This document shows positions 26,849 through 34,550 of a stretch of DNA of 64,000 nucleotides, piece by piece; position 1 is the stretch's first letter, and each line of letters opens with the position of its first letter. Source of the stretch: Ornithinicoccus hortensis (lineage in GTDB: Bacteria > Actinomycetota > Actinomycetes > Actinomycetales > Dermatophilaceae). The DNA lies in the NCBI RefSeq assembly GCF_006716185.1, contig NZ_VFOP01000001.1, positions 1-64,000 of the forward strand. Direction: 5' to 3'. The notes under the pieces are model-generated. The model had not been told where the DNA came from and ran no database searches. It saw only the letters and a list, made by a program, of their open reading frames with translations. A program made the position numbers and the translations under genes.

Positions 26849-27628
26849 GTGATTCACCACTCCAACCCAATAAAGCTCCACTGGTGGGACCATGTCCCCA
26901 ATTTCGGCGACGTTCTTTCACCCTGGCTCGCCAAGAAGATGAGTGGCCGCGAGGTCGAGTTCGCTCCCCGCGGGGAACCTGCCGTGGTGTCGATCGGATC
27001 CATCCTGAGCCACGTCTCGGACGGGTGTGTCGTGTGGGGGACGGGATCCTTCGGGACGGAGACCCCGAAGGAGATCGCCAAGGACGCTGAATATCGCGCT
27101 GTCAGAGGTCCGCTGACGCGAAACCGACTGGAGATCGCGAAGGTCGATTGCCCACGCGTCTTTGGCGACCCTGCCCTGCTCGTTGCCGACTATTACCACC
27201 CTGACATCGAGCCACTTCATGAGGTCGGAGTCGTCCTTCGCTGGTCCGAGTCCAACCGATTCAACAAGCTCGGAGGTGGCGAAGCAGAGGGCATCAAGAA
27301 GATCATTCTGCGGAATGACGACATCAAGAAGACTCTCGATGAAATGCTTTCTTGCCGACGTATTGTATCTTCTTCCCTGCATGGCCTGGTTATAGCCGAC
27401 GCGTACGGCATTCCCAACGCTTGGCTCCACTCCAAGACGCCGAAAGGTGGAGAATTCAAGTACTGGGACTACCTCCTCAGCGTCGAGAAGCCACGCCACC
27501 CCACGGTGGTGCGCTTAACCCGTCCGGGGATCACTGCTCAGTCACTCATCGACGAGTTGCCGTTCGACGACCGTCCTATCAAGATCGATCTTGAGGCGCT
27601 GAGGGCTGCCTGCCCCTTCACGGAGTGA
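26849..27628 (+). CDS. Polysaccharide pyruvyl transferase family protein (short form)
   Basis: The 259-residue protein starts at GTG 26849 with AGGAAA seven bases upstream. It shows the family pattern: LHWWDHVPNFGDVLSPWL at the N-terminus, a central VVWGTGSFG strand, VRGPLTRN, VFGDPALL and the C-terminal SSLHGLVIADAYGIPN, which holds the conserved His. It resembles the GumL/ExoV-like ketal pyruvyltransferases of exopolysaccharide loci. It stands alone on the plus strand between an IS (56 bases upstream) and a long intergenic region. Confidence 0.85.
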   Translation: MIHHSNPIKLHWWDHVPNFGDVLSPWLAKKMSGREVEFAPRGEPAVVSIGSILSHVSDGCVVWGTGSFGTETPKEIAKDAEYRAVRGPLTRNRLEIAKVDCPRVFGDPALLVADYYHPDIEPLHEVGVVLRWSESNRFNKLGGGEAEGIKKIILRNDDIKKTLDEMLSCRRIVSSSLHGLVIADAYGIPNAWLHSKTPKGGEFKYWDYLLSVEKPRHPTVVRLTRPGITAQSLIDELPFDDRPIKIDLEALRAACPFTE

Positions 27629-28000
27629 ACCCAGCCGCACCTTTCGTTCTGCTCCGGTGTTCAGCCTGGATCCGCCGAGCGGGGTTCGGGAAATCGTTGA
27701 GAGTTGTTGAGAGGGATTGAACCGTCCCGGGTTCTCTGCCGCTACTTTGTGGGTGCAGGCTCTCGGGTGAGGGCCTTGTGGTGAAGCTGATCTGAGGGGC
27801 TCTGCGCGGACGGAGAGCCCCCTCAGATCACCCCATTGACACCGGCGATTGACGCCCATCGAATACGAGGCCGTCATGACCACACCAGCCACTCAGGCTG
27901 CGTGACTAACCACTGTCACCTGACCGTGCAGCAGTCCCATGATCTCGCTCGGGTCGCTAGCGATGAAGGACACGGGCGCCACCTCCGGTCGACCCACAGG
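27629..28000. other. 372-bp intergenic region without supported gene
   Basis: No reading frame with convincing codon bias. It contains a GTTGAGAGTTGTTGAGAGGG direct-repeat stretch (27699-27718) and a strong hairpin at 27788-27830. It separates converging genes, so terminators are expected here. Confidence 0.5.
27788..27830. terminator. Long hairpin, candidate terminator
   Basis: TGATCTGAGGGGCTCT (27788-27803) pairs with AGAGCCCCCTCAGATCA (27814-27830) over 16 bp with a single bulged C; the loop is 10 bases. It lies between converging genes. There is no T-run after it, so it may act as a barrier or be the scar of a mobile element end rather than a classical terminator. Confidence 0.5.
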
Positions 28001-28822
28001 TCAGCGGGCGCACCCAGGTTCATGGCCTCGGCCCACGCCGCCCCTGCGGATCTGTGCTCTGCAGTTGGGGGGACCCCACGCCGCCCGGCCACTGGCGGCC
28101 CCCGTGAGTTGCTTCACTATGCGCAGGTACACGTCCTCGGTGTAATGGAACGGCGCTACGCCCCAGGGGTGGGTCGGCCCAGACGACACCTGTGATGCCG
28201 GGATCCGGATTGCCCGGGCGCCGAGCGCCTTCTCGGCAAACTTGGCATAGCGACGGAACAGCCTGTTCCCCTTCCGTGCGTTGATCCCGAAGCTCGCGGG
28301 TGTGGGTTCGCCGGACGAGGACGATGCAGCCCACGGAATGTCGAGCAGGACCACCTCCGCATCGGGGAGAAGTCGCTGGATCAGGTCGCTGGTCCATGTG
28401 ATGGATCGCTGCCACCGTTGGTAGTGCTCCAACTCCCCGAAGGCGACGTGGCGGCTGCCCACGGGAAGCATTTCCTCGCCCCCCGCCCGGATGAGCTCCA
28501 CCGATCGGGTCACCACCGAGTCGTCGGGCAGGACATAGAAACCGAGTCGCTCGTCGACGAGATCGATCATGATCAAGTCGATCCTGTCGGCATGCCGCGT
28601 CAACTCCCGCTCCAGGTTGGACGCGAAGTCACCGGTCACCATGCGCTGCTGGAACTTCGATTCGAGGGCTGGGTGCTTGATGAGTTGGACGGCCGGTGTC
28701 GCAGCACTCACCGCCGACTGGCGAGCGACGTAATGCACCAGTTGATGGGTCGCGGGGTCGATGTGCTCAAAGGTGTCGCGGGAGACGCAGGACCCCCAGA
28801 TGAACACTCCGGTCTTGCTCAC
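28001..28822 (-). CDS. DUF6270-type protein, last gene of ABC-export operon
   Basis: The 273-residue protein starts at GTG 28822, overlapping the ATPase stop as GTGA. The N-terminus VFIWGSCVSRDTFE is the conserved start of the DUF6270 family. That family has an SGNH-like pattern and is often found near surface-polysaccharide genes; its activity is unknown. Further conserved-looking blocks are IMIDLVDERLGFY and VVLLDIPWA. The last ~25 residues (Gly/Arg-rich) look unlike the rest and run into the intergenic region, so the native end may have been altered. Confidence 0.75.
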   Translation of the reverse strand: MSKTGVFIWGSCVSRDTFEHIDPATHQLVHYVARQSAVSAATPAVQLIKHPALESKFQQRMVTGDFASNLERELTRHADRIDLIMIDLVDERLGFYVLPDDSVVTRSVELIRAGGEEMLPVGSRHVAFGELEHYQRWQRSITWTSDLIQRLLPDAEVVLLDIPWAASSSSGEPTPASFGINARKGNRLFRRYAKFAEKALGARAIRIPASQVSSGPTHPWGVAPFHYTEDVYLRIVKQLTGAASGRAAWGPPNCRAQIRRGGVGRGHEPGCAR

Positions 28823-29688
28823 CCCTGCTCCTTGACTGCCGTGCGGCGTCGTGAGCGTCTGTCGGTCACCGGCGAGCCCCGCAGCGCCTCGGCCAGCAGC
28901 CGGTCGGCCACCTCGGTCTCCCCCTGGGCGATGTTCCACGCCCACCAACGATAGGCGCGGGCCGTCTCGACCGCAGGTCCGTCATGCACGATGATGCCGT
29001 CGTTCACCCAGATCGCCCGGCTGCACGTCTCTTCGACCGTCTTTCCCGAGTGTGTCACTAAGAGGACGGTGCCGGCCCGCTCACGGATCTCCTCCATCCG
29101 TCGCTCGGCCCGCTCTCGGGACGCGTCGTCGCCGGTGGCCAGCGCCTCATCGATGAGCAGGATCTCCGGCTCGGCCGCGGTGGCGATCGCGAAACGTAGG
29201 CGGGCACCCATGCCGGAGGAGTACGTCTTCATCGGTCGGTGGATCGCCCGCCCCAGGTCGGCCTGCTCGGTGATCTTGACGATCGTCCGCTGCAACTGCT
29301 CGGGGGTGAATCCCATCGCCAGCAGCCCAAGCCGCGCGTTGTCCAAGCCCGAGAGCTCGGGCTGGAGCGCGGCGTTGACCCCGAGCAGGACCGGGGTGGA
29401 CGTGGTGGTGACTGAGCCCGAGGTGGGCACGTCCAGCCCGGCGATGAGGCGCAGCAGGGTGCTCTTGCCCGACCCATTGCGCCCGATCACCCCGATGGCC
29501 TCGCCGGAGTGGGTGGTGAACGAGACACCCTTGAGTGCCTCCAGCGGGACCTTGGGCCGCCAGCCGACGCGCGTCATGGCCCCCTTGACGGGCCCGAGGT
29601 CCTGCTCGGCCTCGAGGCTGGGCACCTGGAAGGTCCGGGTCACCGCCTCCACCACGACGGTGGGGTAGGCCTCACCGCTCCTGCCCAT
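28819..29688 (-). CDS. Polysaccharide/teichoic acid ABC exporter ATP-binding protein (TagH/Wzt type)
   Basis: This 289-residue ATPase has Walker A GRNGSGKST (about residue 72), the family-typical LELSGLDN-like segment QPELSGLDNARLG, signature YSSGMGARLRF, Walker B ILLIDEAL and switch His in THS. The SSGM signature with 'MKTYSSGM' is characteristic of the polysaccharide exporter subfamily. It lacks the C-terminal carbohydrate-binding domain of long Wzt proteins. It pairs with the permease encoded immediately upstream (17-bp overlap) and powers export of a lipid-linked polymer. Confidence 0.93.
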   Translation of the reverse strand: MGRSGEAYPTVVVEAVTRTFQVPSLEAEQDLGPVKGAMTRVGWRPKVPLEALKGVSFTTHSGEAIGVIGRNGSGKSTLLRLIAGLDVPTSGSVTTTSTPVLLGVNAALQPELSGLDNARLGLLAMGFTPEQLQRTIVKITEQADLGRAIHRPMKTYSSGMGARLRFAIATAAEPEILLIDEALATGDDASRERAERRMEEIRERAGTVLLVTHSGKTVEETCSRAIWVNDGIIVHDGPAVETARAYRWWAWNIAQGETEVADRLLAEALRGSPVTDRRSRRRTAVKEQG

Positions 29689-30520
29689 AGCTCGCCTCCT
29701 GCCGCCAGAAGTAGTAGTAGGCCATCAGCGGCGACAGGGCCGCCCACAACAACATGATCAGCCAGTGGCGCAGCGGGGGCACCGTGTCATAGATCAGCAG
29801 GTCGCGCGACATGTCCAGGACGAGGTACATCGGGTTGGCCTGCAGGGCCCACAGCCAGAATCCCTCGTTGACGAAGCGGGTGATGGAGTACATAACACCC
29901 GAGGCGTAGAACCAGAGTCGGGCGATGAAGGCGACGAAGAACCTCAGGTCGGGGAGCTCGAAACCCAGCCGTGCGGCATACAGCGCCACACTGGTGTTGA
30001 AGAGGACCTGGAGGGCGAAGACTCCGGGGAAGAGCAACCAGGTGGCCGAGATCGGGTTCTCTTCCGAGACCAGCACGATAAGGACCAGCATCGTCGCCAG
30101 CACCGGCGCCATCGAGATCGTCTCGCGGGTGATCACCGACAGGGGGATTGAGGCGCGGGGGAAGGAGAAGCTTTGCAGCATGTTCCTGCTGGTCAGCATG
30201 CTGGTCACCCCGGTGTTGGTGACCCGCAGCGTGAACGAGAACAGGAAGACCCCGATGAGCAGGTAGGCCGGGAAGTTGTCGATGCCCCGGTCAGTCCGCA
30301 GGATCAACGCGAAGACGACGTAGTAGATCATCCCGTCGAGGATCGGGCGGCCCACGAGCCAGAGGTTCCCGAGCAGGTAGTCCCGGTTCCCGGAGAACGC
30401 CCTGGCTCGGGACTCGGCGTAGATGAAGTGCCGCCGCTGCCACAACTGCCGGGTGTAGTCCTGCAGCGAGGGACGGCCACCGACGGGGCGCAGGGGCGGG
30501 TGCTCGACGGTTTGGGTCAC
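29672..30520 (-). CDS. Polysaccharide/teichoic acid ABC exporter permease (TagG/Wzm type)
   Basis: The 282-residue ABC2-type membrane protein starts at GTG 30520, overlapping the preceding stop (GTGA). About six hydrophobic segments are visible, starting with LLGNLWLVGRPILDGMIYYV, typical for the Wzm/TagG/RfbA group, and the amphipathic N-terminal helix before them. Together with the downstream ATPase it forms the exporter that flips a finished undecaprenyl-linked polymer across the membrane. Confidence 0.92.
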   Translation of the reverse strand: MTQTVEHPPLRPVGGRPSLQDYTRQLWQRRHFIYAESRARAFSGNRDYLLGNLWLVGRPILDGMIYYVVFALILRTDRGIDNFPAYLLIGVFLFSFTLRVTNTGVTSMLTSRNMLQSFSFPRASIPLSVITRETISMAPVLATMLVLIVLVSEENPISATWLLFPGVFALQVLFNTSVALYAARLGFELPDLRFFVAFIARLWFYASGVMYSITRFVNEGFWLWALQANPMYLVLDMSRDLLIYDTVPPLRHWLIMLLWAALSPLMAYYYFWRQEASYGQER

Positions 30521-32211
30521 GGGCGGGCGACCTCGCGATACGCGTGCCGGTAGGTCTCGACCAACCGGGGCCACGTGCGGGAGGTGGCCGTATGCCGTGC
30601 CGCCCCGCCGAGGGTGTCGCGCAGGGCGGGTTGGTCGGCCAGCCGCACCAGGGCAGCCGCCAGGTCGGTGCTCGAGTCGGGCCTCATCACCAGGCCATTC
30701 TGCCCGTCTCGGACCAGTTCGGTGAGCGCCGGCAGGTCGGTGACGACCACGGGCTTGCCTGCGCCCATCGCCTCGACCAGCTTGAGGGGCGGCACCAGAC
30801 GGGTCACGTCGTGGTCCATCCGCGGCAGCGCCACGGCGTCGAACCGGCTCAACCACTGCCTCGCCCCGTCGCGGGACACCCGCCCTGGCATCTCGACGGC
30901 CCCCTCCAGGCCGAGCCGCTGCGCCTGCGCGGCTAGGGCAGGCCAGGCCAGCCCGTCACCGACGATGGCCAGCCGGACGTCGCTGCCCGACGCCCGGGCC
31001 TCTGCCACAGCGCTGACCAGAGTCGACAGGCCCTCGTAGTGCACCACGGCGCCGACGTAGCCGACCCACATCCCCTCCGTAGGAAGGCCCGCCAGCCTGC
31101 GCTGGGCCGCGGCGTCGGACGGCAGATCCAGGACGCTCTCGTCGATGCCGTTGGGGACCAGGGAGATCCTGTCGCGGCTGACCCCCCGCTCGACGAGGTC
31201 CTCGAGCATCGGGCTGGAAATGGTGATGACGTGGTCGGCGGCCGCCGCGACCTCAGCCTCTTTGGCGCGCCACTGCAGGAATCGGGAGCTCCCATACGGG
31301 TCCGGATCACCGGCGTGTCGGCGGGTCGAGGCCCAGGTGCGCTCGAGTTGACCCCGAACCTCATGCACCCACGGGAGGCTGAGCGCCGCCGCGGCGGCCT
31401 GGGCTGCGAGCGCGTTCGGGTAGTGCGTCGTCGAGTGCAGGTGCGTGGCGCGGTGGGCGGCGGCCACCGCGATCAAGTCCCGCGCCCACTGGTCGACCCG
31501 CTCTGCCTCGCCGGCGGCGAGGGGCCACGGCATACTGCGCCGGTAGTCGATGCCGTCGAGGCTGTCCACCGGGCCTGACTGCACCTTCCCGATCGTCGCC
31601 GGGTATCCTGGCCGGGTCAGCGCCGTCGCCGCGATCCCGGCCCGCTGCTGGGCCTGCAGGATGTCGTGGGTGCGCAGGGTGTAGCCCGACCGGGTGTGTG
31701 GCAACGAGTTTGTCAGCACGTGCAGCACCCGCGGTGGGCCGTCGGCCTGCCATGTCCGCTCCGCCCGGGGGACGGGACGTCCGCCCGGTGCGAGCGCTTC
31801 CAGGTCGCCCTTCACGCCCCGCAACTGTCGGCTGCCGTCGTGCTGCGTCAGAGCAGCCGCGGCGGCCTCCAGGTCGCCCGTGAGCCAGGCCCAGCGGGCT
31901 CGGTTGCGTACTTGGTCCGGGTCCGGCGGTAGCCCCGCATGCAGCGCCAAGGCACCCGTCAGGCGACCTTGGCGGGCCCCGGTGAGGGCTTCCCTTGCGC
32001 GTTCAGGGTCGTCCAACATCAGGTGACCCAGGGCTGCGAGGGTCCGCGATCGTCGAAGCCGCACGGCGGCTCCTCCGACAGCAGTCCTCGCGGAGGAGGG
32101 CAACTTGCGCCCCGCCTGGACGACGAACCACGCTGGGTCGCTGCGGGCCAACGTCCAGGTCGCGGTGGCGACGGCTCCAGTGTGTCGGAGACGACCCGCG
32201 AGCGGCCTCAC
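30517..32211 (-). CDS. GT4 glycosyltransferase with N-terminal extension
   Basis: The GTG at 32211 overlaps the stop of the upstream gene (GTGA), giving 564 residues; longer frames would overlap that gene deeply. The first ~150 residues form an Ala/Arg/Leu-rich helical extension with TPR-like character (LDDPERAREALTGARQGR). The GT4 domain begins at about residue 165 (RVLHVLTNSLPHTRSGYTLR), with LVPNGID, VGYVGAVVHYEGL and LVPPLKLVEAMGAGKPVVV, which holds the E-x7-E donor site. It probably adds a sugar to the polymer exported by the adjacent ABC transporter. Confidence 0.88.
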   Translation of the reverse strand: MRPLAGRLRHTGAVATATWTLARSDPAWFVVQAGRKLPSSARTAVGGAAVRLRRSRTLAALGHLMLDDPERAREALTGARQGRLTGALALHAGLPPDPDQVRNRARWAWLTGDLEAAAAALTQHDGSRQLRGVKGDLEALAPGGRPVPRAERTWQADGPPRVLHVLTNSLPHTRSGYTLRTHDILQAQQRAGIAATALTRPGYPATIGKVQSGPVDSLDGIDYRRSMPWPLAAGEAERVDQWARDLIAVAAAHRATHLHSTTHYPNALAAQAAAAALSLPWVHEVRGQLERTWASTRRHAGDPDPYGSSRFLQWRAKEAEVAAAADHVITISSPMLEDLVERGVSRDRISLVPNGIDESVLDLPSDAAAQRRLAGLPTEGMWVGYVGAVVHYEGLSTLVSAVAEARASGSDVRLAIVGDGLAWPALAAQAQRLGLEGAVEMPGRVSRDGARQWLSRFDAVALPRMDHDVTRLVPPLKLVEAMGAGKPVVVTDLPALTELVRDGQNGLVMRPDSSTDLAAALVRLADQPALRDTLGGAARHTATSRTWPRLVETYRHAYREVARP

Positions 32212-33452
32212 CGCCTCGCTCCCGCGAGAGCATGGAGCACTTCCAGATAGATCTGGGCGCTGCGCTCCTCGTCGGCGTTCTCCTGCACCCACCGCGCCAT
32301 GCGCTCGCGGTCGGGACGGGCTGGCAGGTTGTGGGCCAGATCGATCCACTCCTTCGCCAACGCCTCGTCGTCGCCCGGCGCCGTTGCGAACCCGGCACCG
32401 GTCGCATTGATGATGTCGGCGGCTTCCCCGCCCACCGAGCCCGAGACGTGCATGCCCATCGCGAGCGCCTCGTGCAACTTCGAGGGCACCGTCCAGGTCA
32501 GCGCCCGCCACTCTTTCAGCATGATGAGGAAGGTATCTGCCCATCGGTAATGCTCGTGGATCGTGGTGCGGGGTTGAGAGCCGTGGACGCTGACCGGGAC
32601 CCCGAGCTCCTCGGCTCGCTGGTGCACGGCTGCCTTGCCCGCACCCGTGCCGATGACCCGCATCGAGACCTGCACCCTGGCGTCCTGCACCCTGCGCAGC
32701 GCGCGCACGGCCGTCTCCAGGCCCTGAGCGCGGCCGACGGTGCCGACATAGGTGATCCGCAGCTCGCCGTCGGCGTCCCTGGGCTCGTGGTGTTCGTAGT
32801 TTGGCACCGGGTGGGCGGCGTTGCGGATCACCTCCACATGCCGCACGCCCCTGCCCTGCAGCACCTCGGCGAAGCTGGCCGTCGTCGTCACCACGCAGTC
32901 GGCCGACAACTGCAGACGGGTCAGGAAGCGGGATGCCCCGCGGGCGATCAGGTGCTTGACCCTGGCGCGTCTCCGCTCCTCCTGCCCGTCCCAGCGGTTG
33001 ACCGCAGCGAGCAGGTCAGGCCAGGCATCCCGCAACTCCATGACGACGGGCTTGCGCAGTGTCGTCGCCACCACTCTCGCCGCCAGGAGGGTGGGCAGTC
33101 CCGGGGCGGTAGCGACGACAACATCGGGATCGAGGGCCCTGCGCTCCCGGAGCACCCTGACGACCGTGTCCACCGCCGTGATGAGTTGGTCGGTCAGGTT
33201 GGAGCCCACCGTGCCCTTCGTGGGGCGGAATCGGACCCGGTGGATGATCTCCCCATGCTGGCCCGTCTCGGCACTGCCCGGCACGATGTGCTCGTGGCCC
33301 TCCAACATCCGGCCCCGGGGGTAGTGCGGCGGTGGTGCGACGACGTCGACATGGTGCCCTGCCTTGGTGAACTCACGGACCAGCGCCGACCATCGCAGCT
33401 GGGGTGGGCCAGTCTCCGGGTCGTAGTAGTGGGTGAGGAGCAGAATGCGCAT
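32208..33452 (-). CDS. GT4 glycosyltransferase (WbuB-like)
   Basis: The 414-residue protein starts at ATG 33452 with GGAAG upstream; MRILLLTHYYDPETGPPQLR is the typical WbuB/WcaI-type N-terminus. The C-terminal half has ITYVGTVGRAQGLE and the VPSKLHEALAMGMHV nucleotide-sugar site. It is the first gene of the five-gene minus-strand export operon, in which every junction overlaps by a few bases. The acceptor is probably the lipid-linked polymer intermediate. Confidence 0.9.
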   Translation of the reverse strand: MRILLLTHYYDPETGPPQLRWSALVREFTKAGHHVDVVAPPPHYPRGRMLEGHEHIVPGSAETGQHGEIIHRVRFRPTKGTVGSNLTDQLITAVDTVVRVLRERRALDPDVVVATAPGLPTLLAARVVATTLRKPVVMELRDAWPDLLAAVNRWDGQEERRRARVKHLIARGASRFLTRLQLSADCVVTTTASFAEVLQGRGVRHVEVIRNAAHPVPNYEHHEPRDADGELRITYVGTVGRAQGLETAVRALRRVQDARVQVSMRVIGTGAGKAAVHQRAEELGVPVSVHGSQPRTTIHEHYRWADTFLIMLKEWRALTWTVPSKLHEALAMGMHVSGSVGGEAADIINATGAGFATAPGDDEALAKEWIDLAHNLPARPDRERMARWVQENADEERSAQIYLEVLHALAGARR

Positions 33453-33663
33453 GTCGACGCTTCCTTTCCCCGACCGAGACCAACTGGCAGCGCCAGGCAG
33501 GTGGACTACCACTCACGCGCCAGGCAGTCTAGCCACCGGTTGCCCCACAGGGCGATCACCTGAGGCTGAGGTGTCGACCAACGAGTAGGTTGCGCACGAG
33601 CGTTCCCCCTTCGATCCCGCTGTTCACCTCTACGGCGGACCACCTCGCTTCCCCCGAGGGCTG

Positions 33664-33860
33664 CTAGGCAATGCTCGTCTGCACCTCAACCACCGCCAGC
33701 GTGAGGAAGTCACGACGACCAAGGCCGTCGGCGCCCCACACCTTGAATCGGAGCCGACACCGGGCTCTTCCCTGGTTGGACGGCGACAACTGGACCCGAC
33801 CCGCGGCAAGGCTCTGCCACGCTCCAATGGGGTCATGGAAGGTTGCGATCTTCGTAAAGA
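33664..33860 (-). pseudogene. Possible C-terminal remnant of an unknown gene
   Basis: About 60 codons with mostly G/C third positions encode a smooth C-terminal-like sequence (segments GAWQSLAAGRVQLSP and RFKVWGADGLGRRDFL) ending in TAG at 33664. No start with a ribosome site exists; upstream the frame runs into the promoter of the TagD-like gene. It could be a decayed gene that once preceded the GT4 gene in the operon, or chance. The family is not recognised. Confidence 0.3.
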
Positions 33861-33870
33861 TTCTGTAAAG
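33854..33870. promoter_or_regulatory. GTAAAG direct repeats, 11-bp period
   Basis: GTAAAG at 33854-33859 and 33865-33870, exactly one helical turn apart, 42 bases before the GTG of the TagD-like gene. Direct hexamer repeats with 11-bp spacing are typical of OmpR/PhoB-family binding sites, and a regulator of this family is encoded at 46359-47141. The regulatory link is inference. Confidence 0.4.
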
Positions 33871-33911
33871 TGTGCGACTGACGACGTACACATTCACGCG
33901 AGGGAGGGCCA

Positions 33912-34385
33912 GTGACTGGCGTCCAGGAGCAGTTCCCCACAACCGGACTCGTCCGCGGCTATGCCCCCGGCGTCTTCGACATGTTCCACGTAGGACACCT
34001 CAACGTGATCAACCGGGCCCGACCTCACTGCGATGAGTTGATCGTGGGCGTCGTCTCTGACGAGGTTGTGGAGGCCATCAAGGGCCGCCCTCCCGTGATC
34101 CCCCTGTCCGAGCGCATGGAGGTCGTAGCTGCGATACGAGGCGTCGACCGGGTGGTGGTGGACGTGCATAGCGACAAGTTCGACTCGTGGCGGGAGTTGC
34201 GATTCGACGTCATCTTCAAGGGTGATGACTGGCGCGGAACCACCAAGGGATCCAAACTCGAAGGCGACCTCGCAACGGTCGGCGCTTGGGTACACTACTT
34301 CCCTTACACTGTCCACACATCCAGCACTCTCCTGAGACGCACACTCCACTCCAGCCTTGATACGCCTGCCGCAGAAGCGATCTAG
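33912..34385 (+). CDS. TagD-like cytidylyltransferase-family protein
   Basis: The 157-residue protein starts at GTG 33912 directly behind GAGGGAGGG. It has GVFDMFHVGHLNVINRA with the HxGH nucleotide-binding pair (His26, His29), IPLSERMEVVAAI and FKGDDWRGTTKGSKLE, and a C-terminal HTSSTLLRRT in place of the ISTT block. It belongs to the glycerol-3-phosphate/choline-phosphate cytidylyltransferase family but differs clearly from tagD at 22047, so it may activate another alcohol phosphate. It stands alone on the plus strand between the ABC-export operon and the GH16 gene. Confidence 0.85.
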   Translation: MTGVQEQFPTTGLVRGYAPGVFDMFHVGHLNVINRARPHCDELIVGVVSDEVVEAIKGRPPVIPLSERMEVVAAIRGVDRVVVDVHSDKFDSWRELRFDVIFKGDDWRGTTKGSKLEGDLATVGAWVHYFPYTVHTSSTLLRRTLHSSLDTPAAEAI

Positions 34386-34518
34386 TAGTCAACTTTTTCG
34401 TCCGCAGATATCCACGGAGACTTCTGTAAACTTCTCTGAGAGCAAGTTCAAGACTTTCTGACCAAGCACTCATTTCTTCTCCTAATCGAAAGCCGACCCG
34501 CCCGGTCGAATGCATACT

Positions 34519-34532
34519 GGGGCCTTCGCCCC
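34519..34532 (+). terminator. Short GC hairpin before the GH16 gene
   Basis: GGGGC-CTTC-GCCCC forms a five-base-pair stem with a CTTC tetraloop followed by CGTTT. It ends five bases before the ribosome site (AGGAG) of the next gene. It may end the upstream transcript or shape the 5' leader of the GH16 mRNA. Confidence 0.35.
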
Positions 34533-34550
34533 CGTTTAGGAGATCCCACC

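Larger units (their letters stand above)
33453..33911. other. 459-bp divergent intergenic region with possible gene remnant
   Basis: It separates the export operon (minus) from the TagD-like gene (plus) and so should hold both promoters. On the minus strand, codons 33664-33860 read as plausible protein (see separate entry). The last 60 bases are AT-richer and hold a pair of GTAAAG repeats. Confidence 0.5.

Noticed and set aside
27699-27830. Riboswitch or tRNA in the 27629-28000 spacer
   Set aside because: Only a single hairpin is visible; no cloverleaf or known aptamer core can be drawn.
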